This document shows positions 18,901-26,167 of a DNA stretch of 64,000 bases, piece by piece (the first letter of the stretch is position 1; each line of letters opens with the position of its first letter). The position numbers and the translations under genes were made by a program. The notes under the pieces are model-generated. The model ran no database searches. It had not been told where the DNA came from and saw only the letters and a list, made by a program, of their open reading frames with translations. The stretch spans positions 1 to 64,000 of the forward strand of contig JADEZQ010000006.1 of assembly GCA_015206785.1 (NCBI GenBank). Direction: 5' to 3'. Origin of the DNA: Quinella sp. 2Q5. Lineage in GTDB: Bacteria > Bacillota > Negativicutes > Selenomonadales > Selenomonadaceae.

Positions 18901-19163
18901 TAGCTGCCGTCGTCGTTGGAATTGGAGCTCATGTAGTCCATGCCCTGCGTGCCATTGACGCGGTTCTCTATGATTTGCGCGACTGCCTGGTTGACGACGC
19001 TGGCGTTGGCACCCGCATAGTAGGCATTGACGTTAATCGTCGGCGGTGAGATGTTTGGATATTGAGCGACAGGCGTGTTGAGCCCCGCGATAATTCCGAT
19101 GAGACTGATTATGATTGCAATGACGATGGCGAAAATCGGTCGGTGAATAAAGAACTTTGCCAT
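15966..19163 (-). CDS. acrB: RND efflux pump inner-membrane transporter (AcrB/HAE1 family)
   Basis: A 1065-residue resistance-nodulation-division transporter with twelve membrane segments and two large periplasmic loops. The proton-relay residues are present: Asp-Asp in GLVVDDAIVVIENVEQHM (TM4) and Lys in GLAAKNAILIVEFAK (TM10). The N-terminus (MAKFFIHRPIFAIVIAIIIS) matches the hydrophobe/amphiphile subfamily, whose substrates are drugs, bile salts and detergents. It starts 13 bases downstream of the adaptor gene and precedes tolC, giving a full adaptor-transporter-duct set. Confidence 0.95.
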   Translation of the reverse strand: MAKFFIHRPIFAIVIAIIISLIGIIAGLNTPVAQYPNISPPTINVNAYYAGANASVVNQAVAQIIENRVNGTQGMDYMSSNSNDDGSYLLSVYFEVGSDGDMDSVKVQNNVASANANLPETVIASGVTTAKSSQDMSMIFAFYCDNGLYDTAFIKNYADIYIADDLKRVKGVGQVQVLSADYALRVWINPEKLANFGLTVADVQNAIKTQNAQAAAGAIGKLPVAQGQEKEYTGQIQGRLETPEQFENIILKTGVAGAFVRLKDVARVEIGQKSNTYVGKFNGHTSVPFIINLTSDANALETIGEVKQILAAAEKNLPEGIKYGQVLDNTEFIKASIEEVAHTFFEALVLVVLVIFIFLQSFRATIIPLLAVPVSLLGTFAAFTVLGFTINTLTLFAMVLAIGLVVDDAIVVIENVEQHMERGLNPVEATEVAMAEVQGPVVAIAFVLSAVFIPIAFLGGMTGILYRQFALTIAVSMGLSAFVALTLTPALCAIILKPHEHGKKNFFSKFFDAFNNWFDRTKNSYVGVVAKVISGSKLAVIFMLIVCGLTGLLFKVLPSTFVPDEDQSYFVAGVMLPEGTSLNRTSMTTDRVAAAIRENVPGIKNVISVAGYDVISNGTKSSAAALFISMHPWAERTAVEESVQVALQNVFVVGNGVAPEAFVIPFNPPALPGLGQVGGLTMQLIDLESHSDGELSDITDKIVKAANTRPELQGVMTTFNVTSPSYKYDIDQEQIEMLGVQLSDVYSALQVNFGGMEVDDYNRFGRTYKVVMQSDVYFRGEVDMLKFMFVKSASGQIVPLDTLISHKLNTGTTQVTRFNGKRSVLIQGQPADGYSSGQAMAALTEVVYQVAPTGFAVEWSGQSREEQKASGSTGQVMALALVFVFLCLAALYESWSVPFSVLMTVPTGVFGALLSEFVLNVYTNTLGVGNPGFQNSIYMQIGVIMIMGLAAKNAILIVEFAKVRTDKGMDAIKAALESASLRLRPILMTSFAFIIGCLPLATASGAGSAARNSMGVAVVGGMTVATFLGIFLIPVFFVIVQKIVQKLFGKKDKVLEASQHSAATK

Positions 19164-19176
19164 AGAAGGTCTCCTG

Positions 19177-20376
19177 TCACTTAGCCGCCGTCGCGTTGTG
19201 TTCGACGTCGAAAACTTTATCGCTGGGGTTGAACGAGAAATCCATATCGTTGGCGGTGACCTGCGTCACTTCCAAAGGCATGCCGTCGCGCAGATTTGTC
19301 AGCCCCTCAACGATGACCCAATCGTCAGCCTTCAAGCCGCTCTTGACGACGTAGTAGGAGCCGATTTTTTCGCCGAGCGTGACTTTGCGGATGGCGGAGG
19401 TGTTGTCGGATTGAGCGACGATAACCATAGTTTCGCCGAGCAACTGTTGAAGAGCGCGTTCGGGGATGAGCATTGCGTTGGGGATTTTGATTCCCGTGAT
19501 TTCGACGCGGGTGTACATGCCGGGAACGAGCAGACCTTCGGGGTTGTTGAATACCGTGCGAACCGTAAGCGTGCCGGTCTCGTTGGCAAGCGTGCGGTCA
19601 ACTTCGGCGAACTGCCCTTGATACGGATAGCTTGAGCCGTCAGCAAGCGTCAACGAGATTTTGAAATCCGGTTGAGCTTGACCGCGTTCCTTTGCCTCAC
19701 GCTCTTCCCTGGACAGGCGCAGATATTCCTGCTCGGAAACGGCGAACTGCACGTATACGGGATCAACCAAGCCGATTGTCGCAAGGGCGGTATTGCCGGC
19801 GGTGGAGAAGGTGCCGACAGGAACGTCGTCAATGCCGAGCCGCCCGCTCATCGGCGCATAAACTATGGTGTCCGCCAAATCGTCTTCAGCCTTCTTGAGC
19901 AGAGCTTGCTGCGCGGCAACTTCGGATTCCTGCGATTCGACCGCCGCGCGTTGATTGGTGAGCGTCTGTTCGGAGATGGCGTTTGATCTCAAAAGTTCTT
20001 CGTCGCGCTGAAGGTCGACGCGTTCTTTCGCCAGGGTCGTCATTGACTTGGCGAGATTTGCCTTCGCTTGCAAGACGGCGGATTCATATTGGCGGTCGTC
20101 GATTTTGAACAGCATTTGACCTTCGACGACGTCTTGCCCGCCTTTGACGTATTTCTCGACGACGTTGCCGCTGACTTTGGATTGAACTTGCACCTCGTCG
20201 CGGTCAACGACTTGCCCGCTGTAAGAGAGTGTCAACGGCGCGTCGGTCGACAGGACTTTGATCGCCTTGACGCGGGTCGGCATACCGCCGGACATATCGT
20301 CAGAGGCAGCTTCTTCGCCGCCACAGCCCGACATCAGCAGAGCCGCCGCGCAGATTGTCGCCAAAAATTTTTTCAT
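19177..20376 (-). CDS. acrA: RND efflux periplasmic adaptor lipoprotein (AcrA/MFP family)
   Basis: A 399-residue membrane-fusion protein. The lipobox (AALLMSGC) predicts lipidation at Cys19. Then come the barrel-sandwich half motifs (VQVQSKVSGNVVEKYVKGGQDV and DTIVYAPMSGRLGIDDVPVG) flanking an alpha-hairpin (about 90-165), and the beta-barrel and membrane-proximal domains. It links the RND transporter to TolC. The start at 20376 is set by the signal peptide; frames extending upstream run into mlaD. Confidence 0.94.
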   Translation of the reverse strand: MKKFLATICAAALLMSGCGGEEAASDDMSGGMPTRVKAIKVLSTDAPLTLSYSGQVVDRDEVQVQSKVSGNVVEKYVKGGQDVVEGQMLFKIDDRQYESAVLQAKANLAKSMTTLAKERVDLQRDEELLRSNAISEQTLTNQRAAVESQESEVAAQQALLKKAEDDLADTIVYAPMSGRLGIDDVPVGTFSTAGNTALATIGLVDPVYVQFAVSEQEYLRLSREEREAKERGQAQPDFKISLTLADGSSYPYQGQFAEVDRTLANETGTLTVRTVFNNPEGLLVPGMYTRVEITGIKIPNAMLIPERALQQLLGETMVIVAQSDNTSAIRKVTLGEKIGSYYVVKSGLKADDWVIVEGLTNLRDGMPLEVTQVTANDMDFSFNPSDKVFDVEHNATAAK

Positions 20377-20413
20377 CACGATACCCCATTCCGTGTGCGC
20401 GTCGCGCATAATT

Positions 20414-21718
20414 TTAGAATTCTTGTTTGAGCCCGAAGTAGAAAGCGCGGTCTCGTTTGTGATTGACGTCGTGCATTTCGCCCAAGAGCCACGTGGCGTC
20501 GGCGATGCGGTATTGAGACTTGAGGCGCAACTTGCCGTCGTTGGGGTCGTAGGCTTCGGCGGAGAATTTAAATCGGCTGCCAACGTAAGCGTCGAGCCCA
20601 ATGCCAGGCTTGCCCGCGAAGATTCCTGCACGTGCGCCGAAGTCGCTGCCGAATTTGTGACCGCCTTGCAGATTCCATTTGGTGTGGTCGCCGATGTCTT
20701 CCGCGCCGAGAATCAGAGAGTTCGCGCCGCTCGTCACGTCCAAGTTGAAGTTCGTGTTCCAATCGTGCGCCTTGCCGCTGTATAGTATATCAACGGACGG
20801 GGTTACGTCAATCTTTGCAACCTTGTCGGCGGTGCCCTGAACCTTGCCCAAAAGTTTGTCGGCGCGTTCGGTTATGGAGCGGGCGTTGCTGACCGTGGCT
20901 TTGAGATCTTCGGAAACTTTGGGGTCGCCGGCGAACTTGTTCATGTTGTCGGCAATGTTGGCGACGTCGGCGGAAGTTTTTGCAATGTTGTCCAGCGTGG
21001 TCTTTAAATCGGCGGCGGTTTGAGGGTCGCCTGCAAATTTGTCGATGTTCGCCGACATGTGCTCGACGTTCGCCATTGTGCGATTCATGCCTTCGATTGC
21101 GCCGTTCATCTGCTGAATCATGTTGTTGAAAGTTTCTTCGTTGCCGGCCGCCGTCCGCTCCAAGGTGCCCATCATGTTCTTCACGCTCTCGGAGGATTGG
21201 CGCATATTGTCGCTCATCTCAACGACAGACTGCTTGAAGACGTCGTCGCCGATAATCGCGTGCACGTCCTTTAACAGAGCTTGAACCTCGTCCAAAACCT
21301 TGCTGAGCCCGTCGAACATTGCGTCCATGCCCGCTTCGTCCACGCCGTGCAGATAGTCGCCGTTCTTGAGATATTCGCCGTTGTCCACTTTGGGTTGAAA
21401 GTTGATGAACTTCTCGCCCATCACGCCGCTGGAGGCAATGGAAACTTTGGACTGCTTGGGGATTTGCACATCCTGATTGATATCCATAGTGACGGTGACG
21501 CCCGTGCCTTCGTTGGCGATTTTGGTGACCTTGCCGACGAGCACGCCACTCAATCGAACGTCGGACTGCGGCTGGAGCCCGACCACCTGCTTAAAGCCCG
21601 CGTACAAAGTGTAATCGTTGCTCGGACCGAAATGGAAATTGCCAAGCCCCGCTGTGGCAGCTCCCAACATCATCAGCCCGCCAACGGTGAATGCCCCTAC
21701 CTTTGCTTCAACTGACAA
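20414..21718 (-). CDS. mlaD: MlaD-like MCE protein with C-terminal outer-membrane barrel-like region
   Basis: 434 residues: an N-terminal membrane segment (VGAFTVGGLMMLGAATAGL), one MCE domain (about 35-115, YAGFKQVVGLQPQSDVRLSG), a long coiled-coil region (about 120-290, with two copies of ADNMNKFAGDP-like helices), and a C-terminal beta-rich region (about 300-434) ending YFGLKQEF, which looks like an outer-membrane barrel. A fused MlaD of this kind is known from Veillonella, where it is proposed to bridge both membranes and replace MlaA/MlaC. TTG start at 21718 behind GAGGAGG. It is encoded directly after mlaF. Confidence 0.88.
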   Translation of the reverse strand: MSVEAKVGAFTVGGLMMLGAATAGLGNFHFGPSNDYTLYAGFKQVVGLQPQSDVRLSGVLVGKVTKIANEGTGVTVTMDINQDVQIPKQSKVSIASSGVMGEKFINFQPKVDNGEYLKNGDYLHGVDEAGMDAMFDGLSKVLDEVQALLKDVHAIIGDDVFKQSVVEMSDNMRQSSESVKNMMGTLERTAAGNEETFNNMIQQMNGAIEGMNRTMANVEHMSANIDKFAGDPQTAADLKTTLDNIAKTSADVANIADNMNKFAGDPKVSEDLKATVSNARSITERADKLLGKVQGTADKVAKIDVTPSVDILYSGKAHDWNTNFNLDVTSGANSLILGAEDIGDHTKWNLQGGHKFGSDFGARAGIFAGKPGIGLDAYVGSRFKFSAEAYDPNDGKLRLKSQYRIADATWLLGEMHDVNHKRDRAFYFGLKQEF

Positions 21719-21731
21719 AAGTTTCGCCTCC

Positions 21732-22457
21732 TCAATCTATCATGCGGAAGAACGCGCGGACGCGCTCGTCTTGAATGCGTTTGAAGTTGTCGGGCGTGTC
21801 GACTGCAATCAAATCGCCGTTGTAGACCATAGCGATTCTGTCGGCGATTCGGCACGCGCTGACCATGTCGTGAGTGACAACAACGCTCGTGACCTTGAGG
21901 GCGCGTTGCGTCTCGATAATCAGATCGTCAATCTTCGTGGTAGTCACGGGGTCAAGCCCGCTTGAAGGCTCGTCGTAGAAAATAATTTCGGGACCGAAGG
22001 CAATTGCCCGCGCCAAGGATACGCGCTTCTTCATGCCGCCGGAAAGCTCGTTGGGCATGCGGTTTTCCACGCCATCTAAGCCGACCTGATGGAGCTTCTC
22101 GCGGACGATGGATTGAATTTTGTCGCGGCTAAAGTCGGTGTGTTCGACCAGCCCGAAGGCAACGTTCTCGCCGACGGTCATCGAGTCGAACAGCGCGCTG
22201 TATTGGAAGACCATGCCCATGCGCAGGCGGATACGCATCATCTCGCGTTCGTCCAGGCGGGAAATTTCGTCGTTGCCAATCCAAATCTCGCCTTGCGTCG
22301 GCTGAATCAAACCAATCATCAGCCGCAGCAGCGTGGACTTGCCGGAACCCGACCCGCCAATAATCGCCAGGGTCTCGCCGTCGGCAATAGTCAGATTTAT
22401 GTTGTTGAGCGCGACCTTCTTGCCGAAAGTCTTGGTCACATTAACAATTTTAATCAT
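21732..22457 (-). CDS. mlaF: Mla-type phospholipid ABC transporter ATPase
   Basis: A 241-residue ABC ATPase. Walker A GGSGSGKST, Q-loop MVFQYSALFDSM, signature LSGGMKKRVSLARA and Walker B IIFYDEPSSGLDP are all intact, with the switch His in VVTHDM. The KKRV after the signature is typical of MlaF. It powers phospholipid movement with MlaE and MlaD. ATG 22455-22457 has an AGGTG site just upstream that lies in a short sequence duplicated at the mlaE stop (see the 22460-22705 element). Confidence 0.94.
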   Translation of the reverse strand: MIKIVNVTKTFGKKVALNNINLTIADGETLAIIGGSGSGKSTLLRLMIGLIQPTQGEIWIGNDEISRLDEREMMRIRLRMGMVFQYSALFDSMTVGENVAFGLVEHTDFSRDKIQSIVREKLHQVGLDGVENRMPNELSGGMKKRVSLARAIAFGPEIIFYDEPSSGLDPVTTTKIDDLIIETQRALKVTSVVVTHDMVSACRIADRIAMVYNGDLIAVDTPDNFKRIQDERVRAFFRMID

Positions 22458-22459
22458 GT

Positions 22460-22705
22460 GTCACCTGCAGAAAAATTTCGGATGGAAAGGCCGACGTGAT
22501 GTCGGCCCGCCGCCGTATGACGGCCATGGATGGCGTCATAGGCGGCACGATCGGTTTCGGGTAGCGCGGACGTTTCGTTGGTGGACGGTATCCGCCCCAC
22601 GCGCAGTGGCGAGTTTCTTTGCTACTTTCTTTCCTCGGTGAAAGAAAGTAGATCCTGAAACGTAAAAGTAGATCACAACAACGCAAAAATTTACGTCACC
22701 TGTAG
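22460..22705. repeat. Multi-hairpin intergenic element inserted between mlaE and mlaF (copy R1)
   Basis: This is a divergent member of the multi-hairpin family. The 12-bp perfect stem CTACTTTCTTTC (22622-22633) / GAAAGAAAGTAG (22640-22651) and GC-rich inverted repeats (about 22487-22540) are present. The element is flanked by GTCACCTGCAG (22460-22470) and GTCACCTGTAG (22695-22705). On the minus strand these contain the mlaE stop (right copy) and the mlaF ribosome site (left copy), which looks like a target-site duplication. Confidence 0.75.
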
Positions 22706-23469
22706 ATAACAAACGTCAGCAGCGCGTTGAGAATGAATATAACGATAATCGACATTACGACGGTTCTGGTTGTGGCAATGCCGACGCCCTCCGCGCCGTC
22801 TGGGCAGTTCAATCCGTAATAGCAACCGAGCACCGCGATGACATTGCCGAAGAAAATCGCCTTGATCATTCCGCCCGTCAAGTCGTAAATCTCCGCGAAC
22901 ATCTTGATCGAGTTGATATATACATAGGAACTTATGCCGGCGTATTGCGTGGCGACGACCCAGCCTCCGACGACGCCGATGATATCGCCGAAAACCGTCA
23001 ACAGCGGCACGGCTATCATGCAGGCAATCATTCGCGGGACGATGAGATAATTGACGGGGCTGACCGCCATAACCTTGAGCGCGTCGATTTGTTCGGTGAC
23101 TTTCATGGTGCTGATCTCGGCGGTGATTGCGGCACCGACCCTGCCGGCGCACACAACGCCGACCAGCACCGGTCCGAGTTCCCTGCCTATGGCAATGGCG
23201 ACAATCCCGCCGACAGTCGATTGCGCACCGAAGCGAATAAATTCGTGCGCCGTCTGCAACGTGAACACCACGCCCGTGAACAGCAACGTCAACGAAACGA
23301 TTGTCAATGAGTCCACGCCCAGGTGCGCCATCTGCGCGATGATGTGTTTGAACCGTGGCTTGTGCTTAAGTTGCTTCATCGTGTCGGCATAGAGCAAAAC
23401 TATCGTGCCGAAGCCCTCGAAACATCGAATCACGAACGCGCCAATCGTCTCCAAAAATTTCGTCAGCAA
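22696..23469 (-). CDS. mlaE: Mla-type phospholipid ABC transporter permease
   Basis: A 257-residue MlaE-family permease with about five membrane segments and the conserved family region GRELGPVLVGVVCAGRVGAAITAEISTMKVTEQIDALKVM. It forms the membrane core of the phospholipid transporter with MlaF. TTG start at 23467-23469 behind GGGGGCGG. It is the first gene of the envelope block, behind an extended -10 promoter at 23492-23500. Confidence 0.94.
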   Translation of the reverse strand: MLTKFLETIGAFVIRCFEGFGTIVLLYADTMKQLKHKPRFKHIIAQMAHLGVDSLTIVSLTLLFTGVVFTLQTAHEFIRFGAQSTVGGIVAIAIGRELGPVLVGVVCAGRVGAAITAEISTMKVTEQIDALKVMAVSPVNYLIVPRMIACMIAVPLLTVFGDIIGVVGGWVVATQYAGISSYVYINSIKMFAEIYDLTGGMIKAIFFGNVIAVLGCYYGLNCPDGAEGVGIATTRTVVMSIIVIFILNALLTFVIYR

Positions 23470-23491
23470 TGCGCCGCCCCCTTTCGCGCAG

Positions 23492-23500
23492 ATTATAGCA
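23492..23500 (-). promoter_or_regulatory. Extended -10 promoter for the mlaE-led envelope operon
   Basis: On the minus strand TGC-TATAAT ends about 22 bases before the mlaE start. There is no good -35 hexamer, but the TGn extension compensates. It is the only strong promoter-like sequence seen upstream of the block. Confidence 0.6.
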
Positions 23501-23558
23501 CAAAGTTTCCGCGTACATGGATAGCGGCTGAAAAAAATTTTTGCCGCCCGCCGAAGAT

Positions 23559-23587
23559 TTGACAGCCGCGAATCAATCAGCTAAAAT
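23559..23587 (+). promoter_or_regulatory. Sigma-70-type promoter for the lytic transglycosylase gene
   Basis: TTGACA (23559-23564), 17 bases, TAAAAT (23582-23587), placed about 30 bases before the start codon and divergent from the mlaE promoter. Confidence 0.8.
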
Positions 23588-23617
23588 TCATTCAAGACAT
23601 TGGGCGGAGGTGAACTG

Positions 23618-24250
23618 ATGCGAAAGAAATTTTTGGCAGTCTGCGCGGCGGTGCTGGCGATGTATTTCATGATGAGCGCGGGCTGCGTGCAGAAAAAATT
23701 TTTGTATCCGTTCCCGTATCGCACGACGGTTGAGAGCTATTCGGCGCGTTGGAAGGTCGACAAGTTCCTGGCTGTGGCGGTGATGAAGGTCGAGAGTAAT
23801 TTTTCCGAGTCGGCTCACTCACACAGCGGCGCGGTTGGGTTGATGCAGATTATGCCGGAAACCGCCGCGTGGATTGCCTATCAGCTCGGCGAGTCCCCCG
23901 ACGAAATTGCCGACGACATCAAACACCTGCGCGAGCCCGAAACGAACATTCGCTATGGCACGTGGTATTTGGCGGAGCTTGAGGACGAGTTTGGCGGCAA
24001 TGACGTTTTGGCTTTGGCGGCGTACAATGCCGGGCGCGGAAATGTTCGCGAGTGGATGGAGCGCAATCATTGGGGCGAAAATTTTTCTGACGTCGACAAA
24101 ATTCCTTACGCCGAGACCCGCGACTACGTCAAGCGCGTTCTGCATTGCCGCGAAAAATATTCCGAGCTCTACGGCGCACACGAATTCATCGCCACGCCCA
24201 TTGCCCTGCACGAGCTGCGCTTTGCCCGCCTGAAAAATCTTTCGCTGTAG
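23618..24250 (+). CDS. Lytic murein transglycosylase (SLT domain), lipoprotein-like
   Basis: A 210-residue protein with an N-terminal hydrophobic segment and possible lipobox (MMSAGC). It has a soluble-lytic-transglycosylase domain: KVESNFSESAHSHSGAVGLM with catalytic Glu, MQIMPETAAWIA, then NIRYGTWYL and ALAAYNAGRGNV. It cleaves peptidoglycan glycan strands to 1,6-anhydro ends in the periplasm. ATG 23618 follows a GGAGG. It precedes the small secreted protein by 11 bases. Confidence 0.92.
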   Translation: MRKKFLAVCAAVLAMYFMMSAGCVQKKFLYPFPYRTTVESYSARWKVDKFLAVAVMKVESNFSESAHSHSGAVGLMQIMPETAAWIAYQLGESPDEIADDIKHLREPETNIRYGTWYLAELEDEFGGNDVLALAAYNAGRGNVREWMERNHWGENFSDVDKIPYAETRDYVKRVLHCREKYSELYGAHEFIATPIALHELRFARLKNLSL

Positions 24251-24261
24251 GAGATGTTGAC

Positions 24262-24777
24262 ATGAGAAAAATTTTTGCCGCGCTGATGATGTGTTCGGTG
24301 CTTTGGTTGACGGCGACGGCTCAAGCCGCGAAACTCACGCCGCTGGCGGAAATCGATGCCTACGGTTTCTATCAGAACATGGGCTACGAGGTCGATTGCA
24401 GTCACTTCGAACGCATTGATCGCAAAATGGTTTTCCGCACCATCTTGCCCGAAGAGCCGCTTGCGCTGTCGAAGGAGCTGCCAAACGTCGTGGTTCACGT
24501 TGATCCGCGCAGCAATCACGTCGTCGAGGTTGATCTGTATCTGGACGCCGACGCCGAAAAAAATTCGCAGGCAACCTTCGTCGCTAAGGTCATTGCCGCA
24601 CTGGACGAAGCCGCCTTCCAAAAGAATCAGCCCGCCATTGAACGCGGCATCGGTCAGTTCGTCGACGCGCCCACCTACAAGGACATCGTCGTCACCATAG
24701 ACGAGACCCGACGCTACAAGCTCTACAAGGAAATCGAAGCCAAAGTTCTGGCGATTTATATCGAGGCCGCCGATTGA
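24262..24777 (+). CDS. Small secreted protein of unknown function
   Basis: A 171-residue protein with a clear signal peptide (MRKIFAALMMCSVLWLTATAQAA). The mature part is mixed alpha/beta with no motif I recognise (AEIDAYGFYQNMGYEVDC, then VVVHVDPRSNHVVEVDLYLD, ending in a helical tail). It is 11 bases downstream of the lytic transglycosylase, so the two are probably co-expressed in the periplasm. The terminator at 24799-24826 closes the unit. Confidence 0.8.
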   Translation: MRKIFAALMMCSVLWLTATAQAAKLTPLAEIDAYGFYQNMGYEVDCSHFERIDRKMVFRTILPEEPLALSKELPNVVVHVDPRSNHVVEVDLYLDADAEKNSQATFVAKVIAALDEAAFQKNQPAIERGIGQFVDAPTYKDIVVTIDETRRYKLYKEIEAKVLAIYIEAAD

Positions 24778-24798
24778 CGACGCGCCGATAAAAAATTC

Positions 24799-24826
24799 CC
24801 GCGACACGAACGCCGCGGTTTTTTTT
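24799..24826 (+). terminator. Intrinsic terminator after the secreted-protein gene
   Basis: CCGCG (24799-24803) / CGCGG (24814-24818) with a 10-base loop, followed by eight T. Confidence 0.85.
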
Positions 24827-24827
24827 G

Positions 24828-24836
24828 TGGTATAAT
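24828..24836 (+). promoter_or_regulatory. Extended -10 promoter for rbfA
   Basis: TGG-TATAAT (24828-24836) directly follows the terminator T-run. No clear -35 is present. It lies about 28 bases before the rbfA start. Confidence 0.7.
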
Positions 24837-24864
24837 CGCGGAAAATTTTTTGCGAGGTGTAAGC

Positions 24865-25254
24865 ATGGCAAAGCAACTGCGAATCGAAAAGCTTCAAGAA
24901 CTTATCAAGCAGGAGATGAGCAAGATGCTCTTGACTGACCTGAAAGACCCGCGCATCGGTTTCGTCACGGTGACCGGCGTGGAGATGACAGGCGACCTGC
25001 GCGAGGCGAAAATTTTCGTCAGCGTGATGGGCGGCGCGGATAAAGTTCAAAGCTCGCTCGACGGATTGAACAGCGCGCTGGGTTTCATTCGCCGCGAGAT
25101 TGGTCAACGCATTCGTCTGCGCTTCACGCCGGAAATTTCTTTCGCGCTCGATACGTCGCTTGATTATGGCGACCACATTCAGAAGCTTTTGTTGCAAGTG
25201 GAAGGGGAACGTAAAGATGTTGATAACGCTCCGACAGGCGGCGACGAAAATTAA
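24865..25254 (+). CDS. rbfA: 30S ribosome-binding factor RbfA
   Basis: A 129-residue RbfA, a KH-like protein that matures the 5' end of 16S rRNA and helps 30S assembly. Motifs are RIEKLQELIKQEMSKML, LTDLKDPRIGFVTVTGVEMT and IRLRFTPEISFALDTSLDYG. ATG 24865 follows GCGAGG. It overlaps nrnA by 38 bases, and truB follows: the usual rbfA-nrnA-truB order, here with its own promoter. Confidence 0.95.
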   Translation: MAKQLRIEKLQELIKQEMSKMLLTDLKDPRIGFVTVTGVEMTGDLREAKIFVSVMGGADKVQSSLDGLNSALGFIRREIGQRIRLRFTPEISFALDTSLDYGDHIQKLLLQVEGERKDVDNAPTGGDEN

Positions 25255-26167
25255 TTCCGCCGAAAAAATTTTGGTGACCGCGCACATTCAGCCCGACGGC
25301 GACGCAATCGGCTCGACGCTGGCGATGATGATGATTCTGCGTTCGTTGGGGAAGACCGTCAGCGTTTACATCGACGACACCGTTCGACGCAACCTGCACG
25401 CCCTGCCGAACTTTGACGAGATTCGCCGACCAGCTGAGGGCGAGACCTTCGACGCCGACCTTCTGCTTGTGCTCGATACGTCGATTGACAGGATTGGCAA
25501 CGTCCGCCGCATGACCGACGCGCCGATTTTGAACGTCGACCATCACGTCACCAACCGCGGCGAAGGCATCGAACTCTACGACGAACCCAAAGCTGCCGCC
25601 ACCTGCGAAATCGTCTACAAGCTTGCCCGCGAACTCGACGCCGACATCACGCCCGACATCGCCACGTGCCTCTACACCGGTCTGGCGACGGATACGGGCT
25701 TCTTCCAATTCAGCAACACCCGCGCCGAAACCTTGGCAATCGCTTCCGAACTCATAACGCTCGGCGTGAGCCCGAACTTCATTTCCGAACAGATGGAGAG
25801 CAAGACGCTGGCGGAAGTCATCGGTCTTCGCGACGCCCTCAACACGTTGAAGATGCATTGCGGCGCAAAAGTTGCGGGCATGACCATTGACCACGCCACC
25901 GCGAAAAAGTTCGAGTCCACCGAAGGAATTATCGACGAGATTCGAATCATTGACACCGTGGACGTCGCCTTCCTCATCACGGAAAAATCGCCGAACGTCT
26001 GCCGCGTGAGCATGCGTTCCAAATCAACCGACGTGTCGAAGGTTGCCGCTCAGCTCGGCGGCGGCGGACATGTTCGCGCGGCGGGTTGCACGCTGAAGAT
26101 GTCATTGCCCGACGCAGAAAAAATTTTGGTCGACGCAATCTGCGCGGCGGTCGGTTGCAAGCAATGA
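25217..26167 (+). CDS. nrnA: DHH-family bifunctional oligoribonuclease/PAP phosphatase NrnA
   Basis: A 316-residue DHH/DHHA1 phosphoesterase. Motifs are HIQPDGDAIGSTLA, LVLDTSIDRIG, NVDHHVTNRGEG (the DHH), and C-terminal GGGGHVRAAGCTL of DHHA1. It degrades nano-RNAs from the 3' (or 5') end and can dephosphorylate 3'-phosphoadenosine 5'-phosphate. ATG 25217 has AAGGGGA upstream, inside rbfA. Its stop overlaps the truB start (ATGA). Confidence 0.94.
   Translation: MLITLRQAATKINSAEKILVTAHIQPDGDAIGSTLAMMMILRSLGKTVSVYIDDTVRRNLHALPNFDEIRRPAEGETFDADLLLVLDTSIDRIGNVRRMTDAPILNVDHHVTNRGEGIELYDEPKAAATCEIVYKLARELDADITPDIATCLYTGLATDTGFFQFSNTRAETLAIASELITLGVSPNFISEQMESKTLAEVIGLRDALNTLKMHCGAKVAGMTIDHATAKKFESTEGIIDEIRIIDTVDVAFLITEKSPNVCRVSMRSKSTDVSKVAAQLGGGGHVRAAGCTLKMSLPDAEKILVDAICAAVGCKQ

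Noticed and set aside
22450-22686. Small open frames inside the hairpin elements (also in R2-R5)
   Set aside because: Similar peptides in several copies come from the repeated DNA itself; none has a consistent start or ribosome site.
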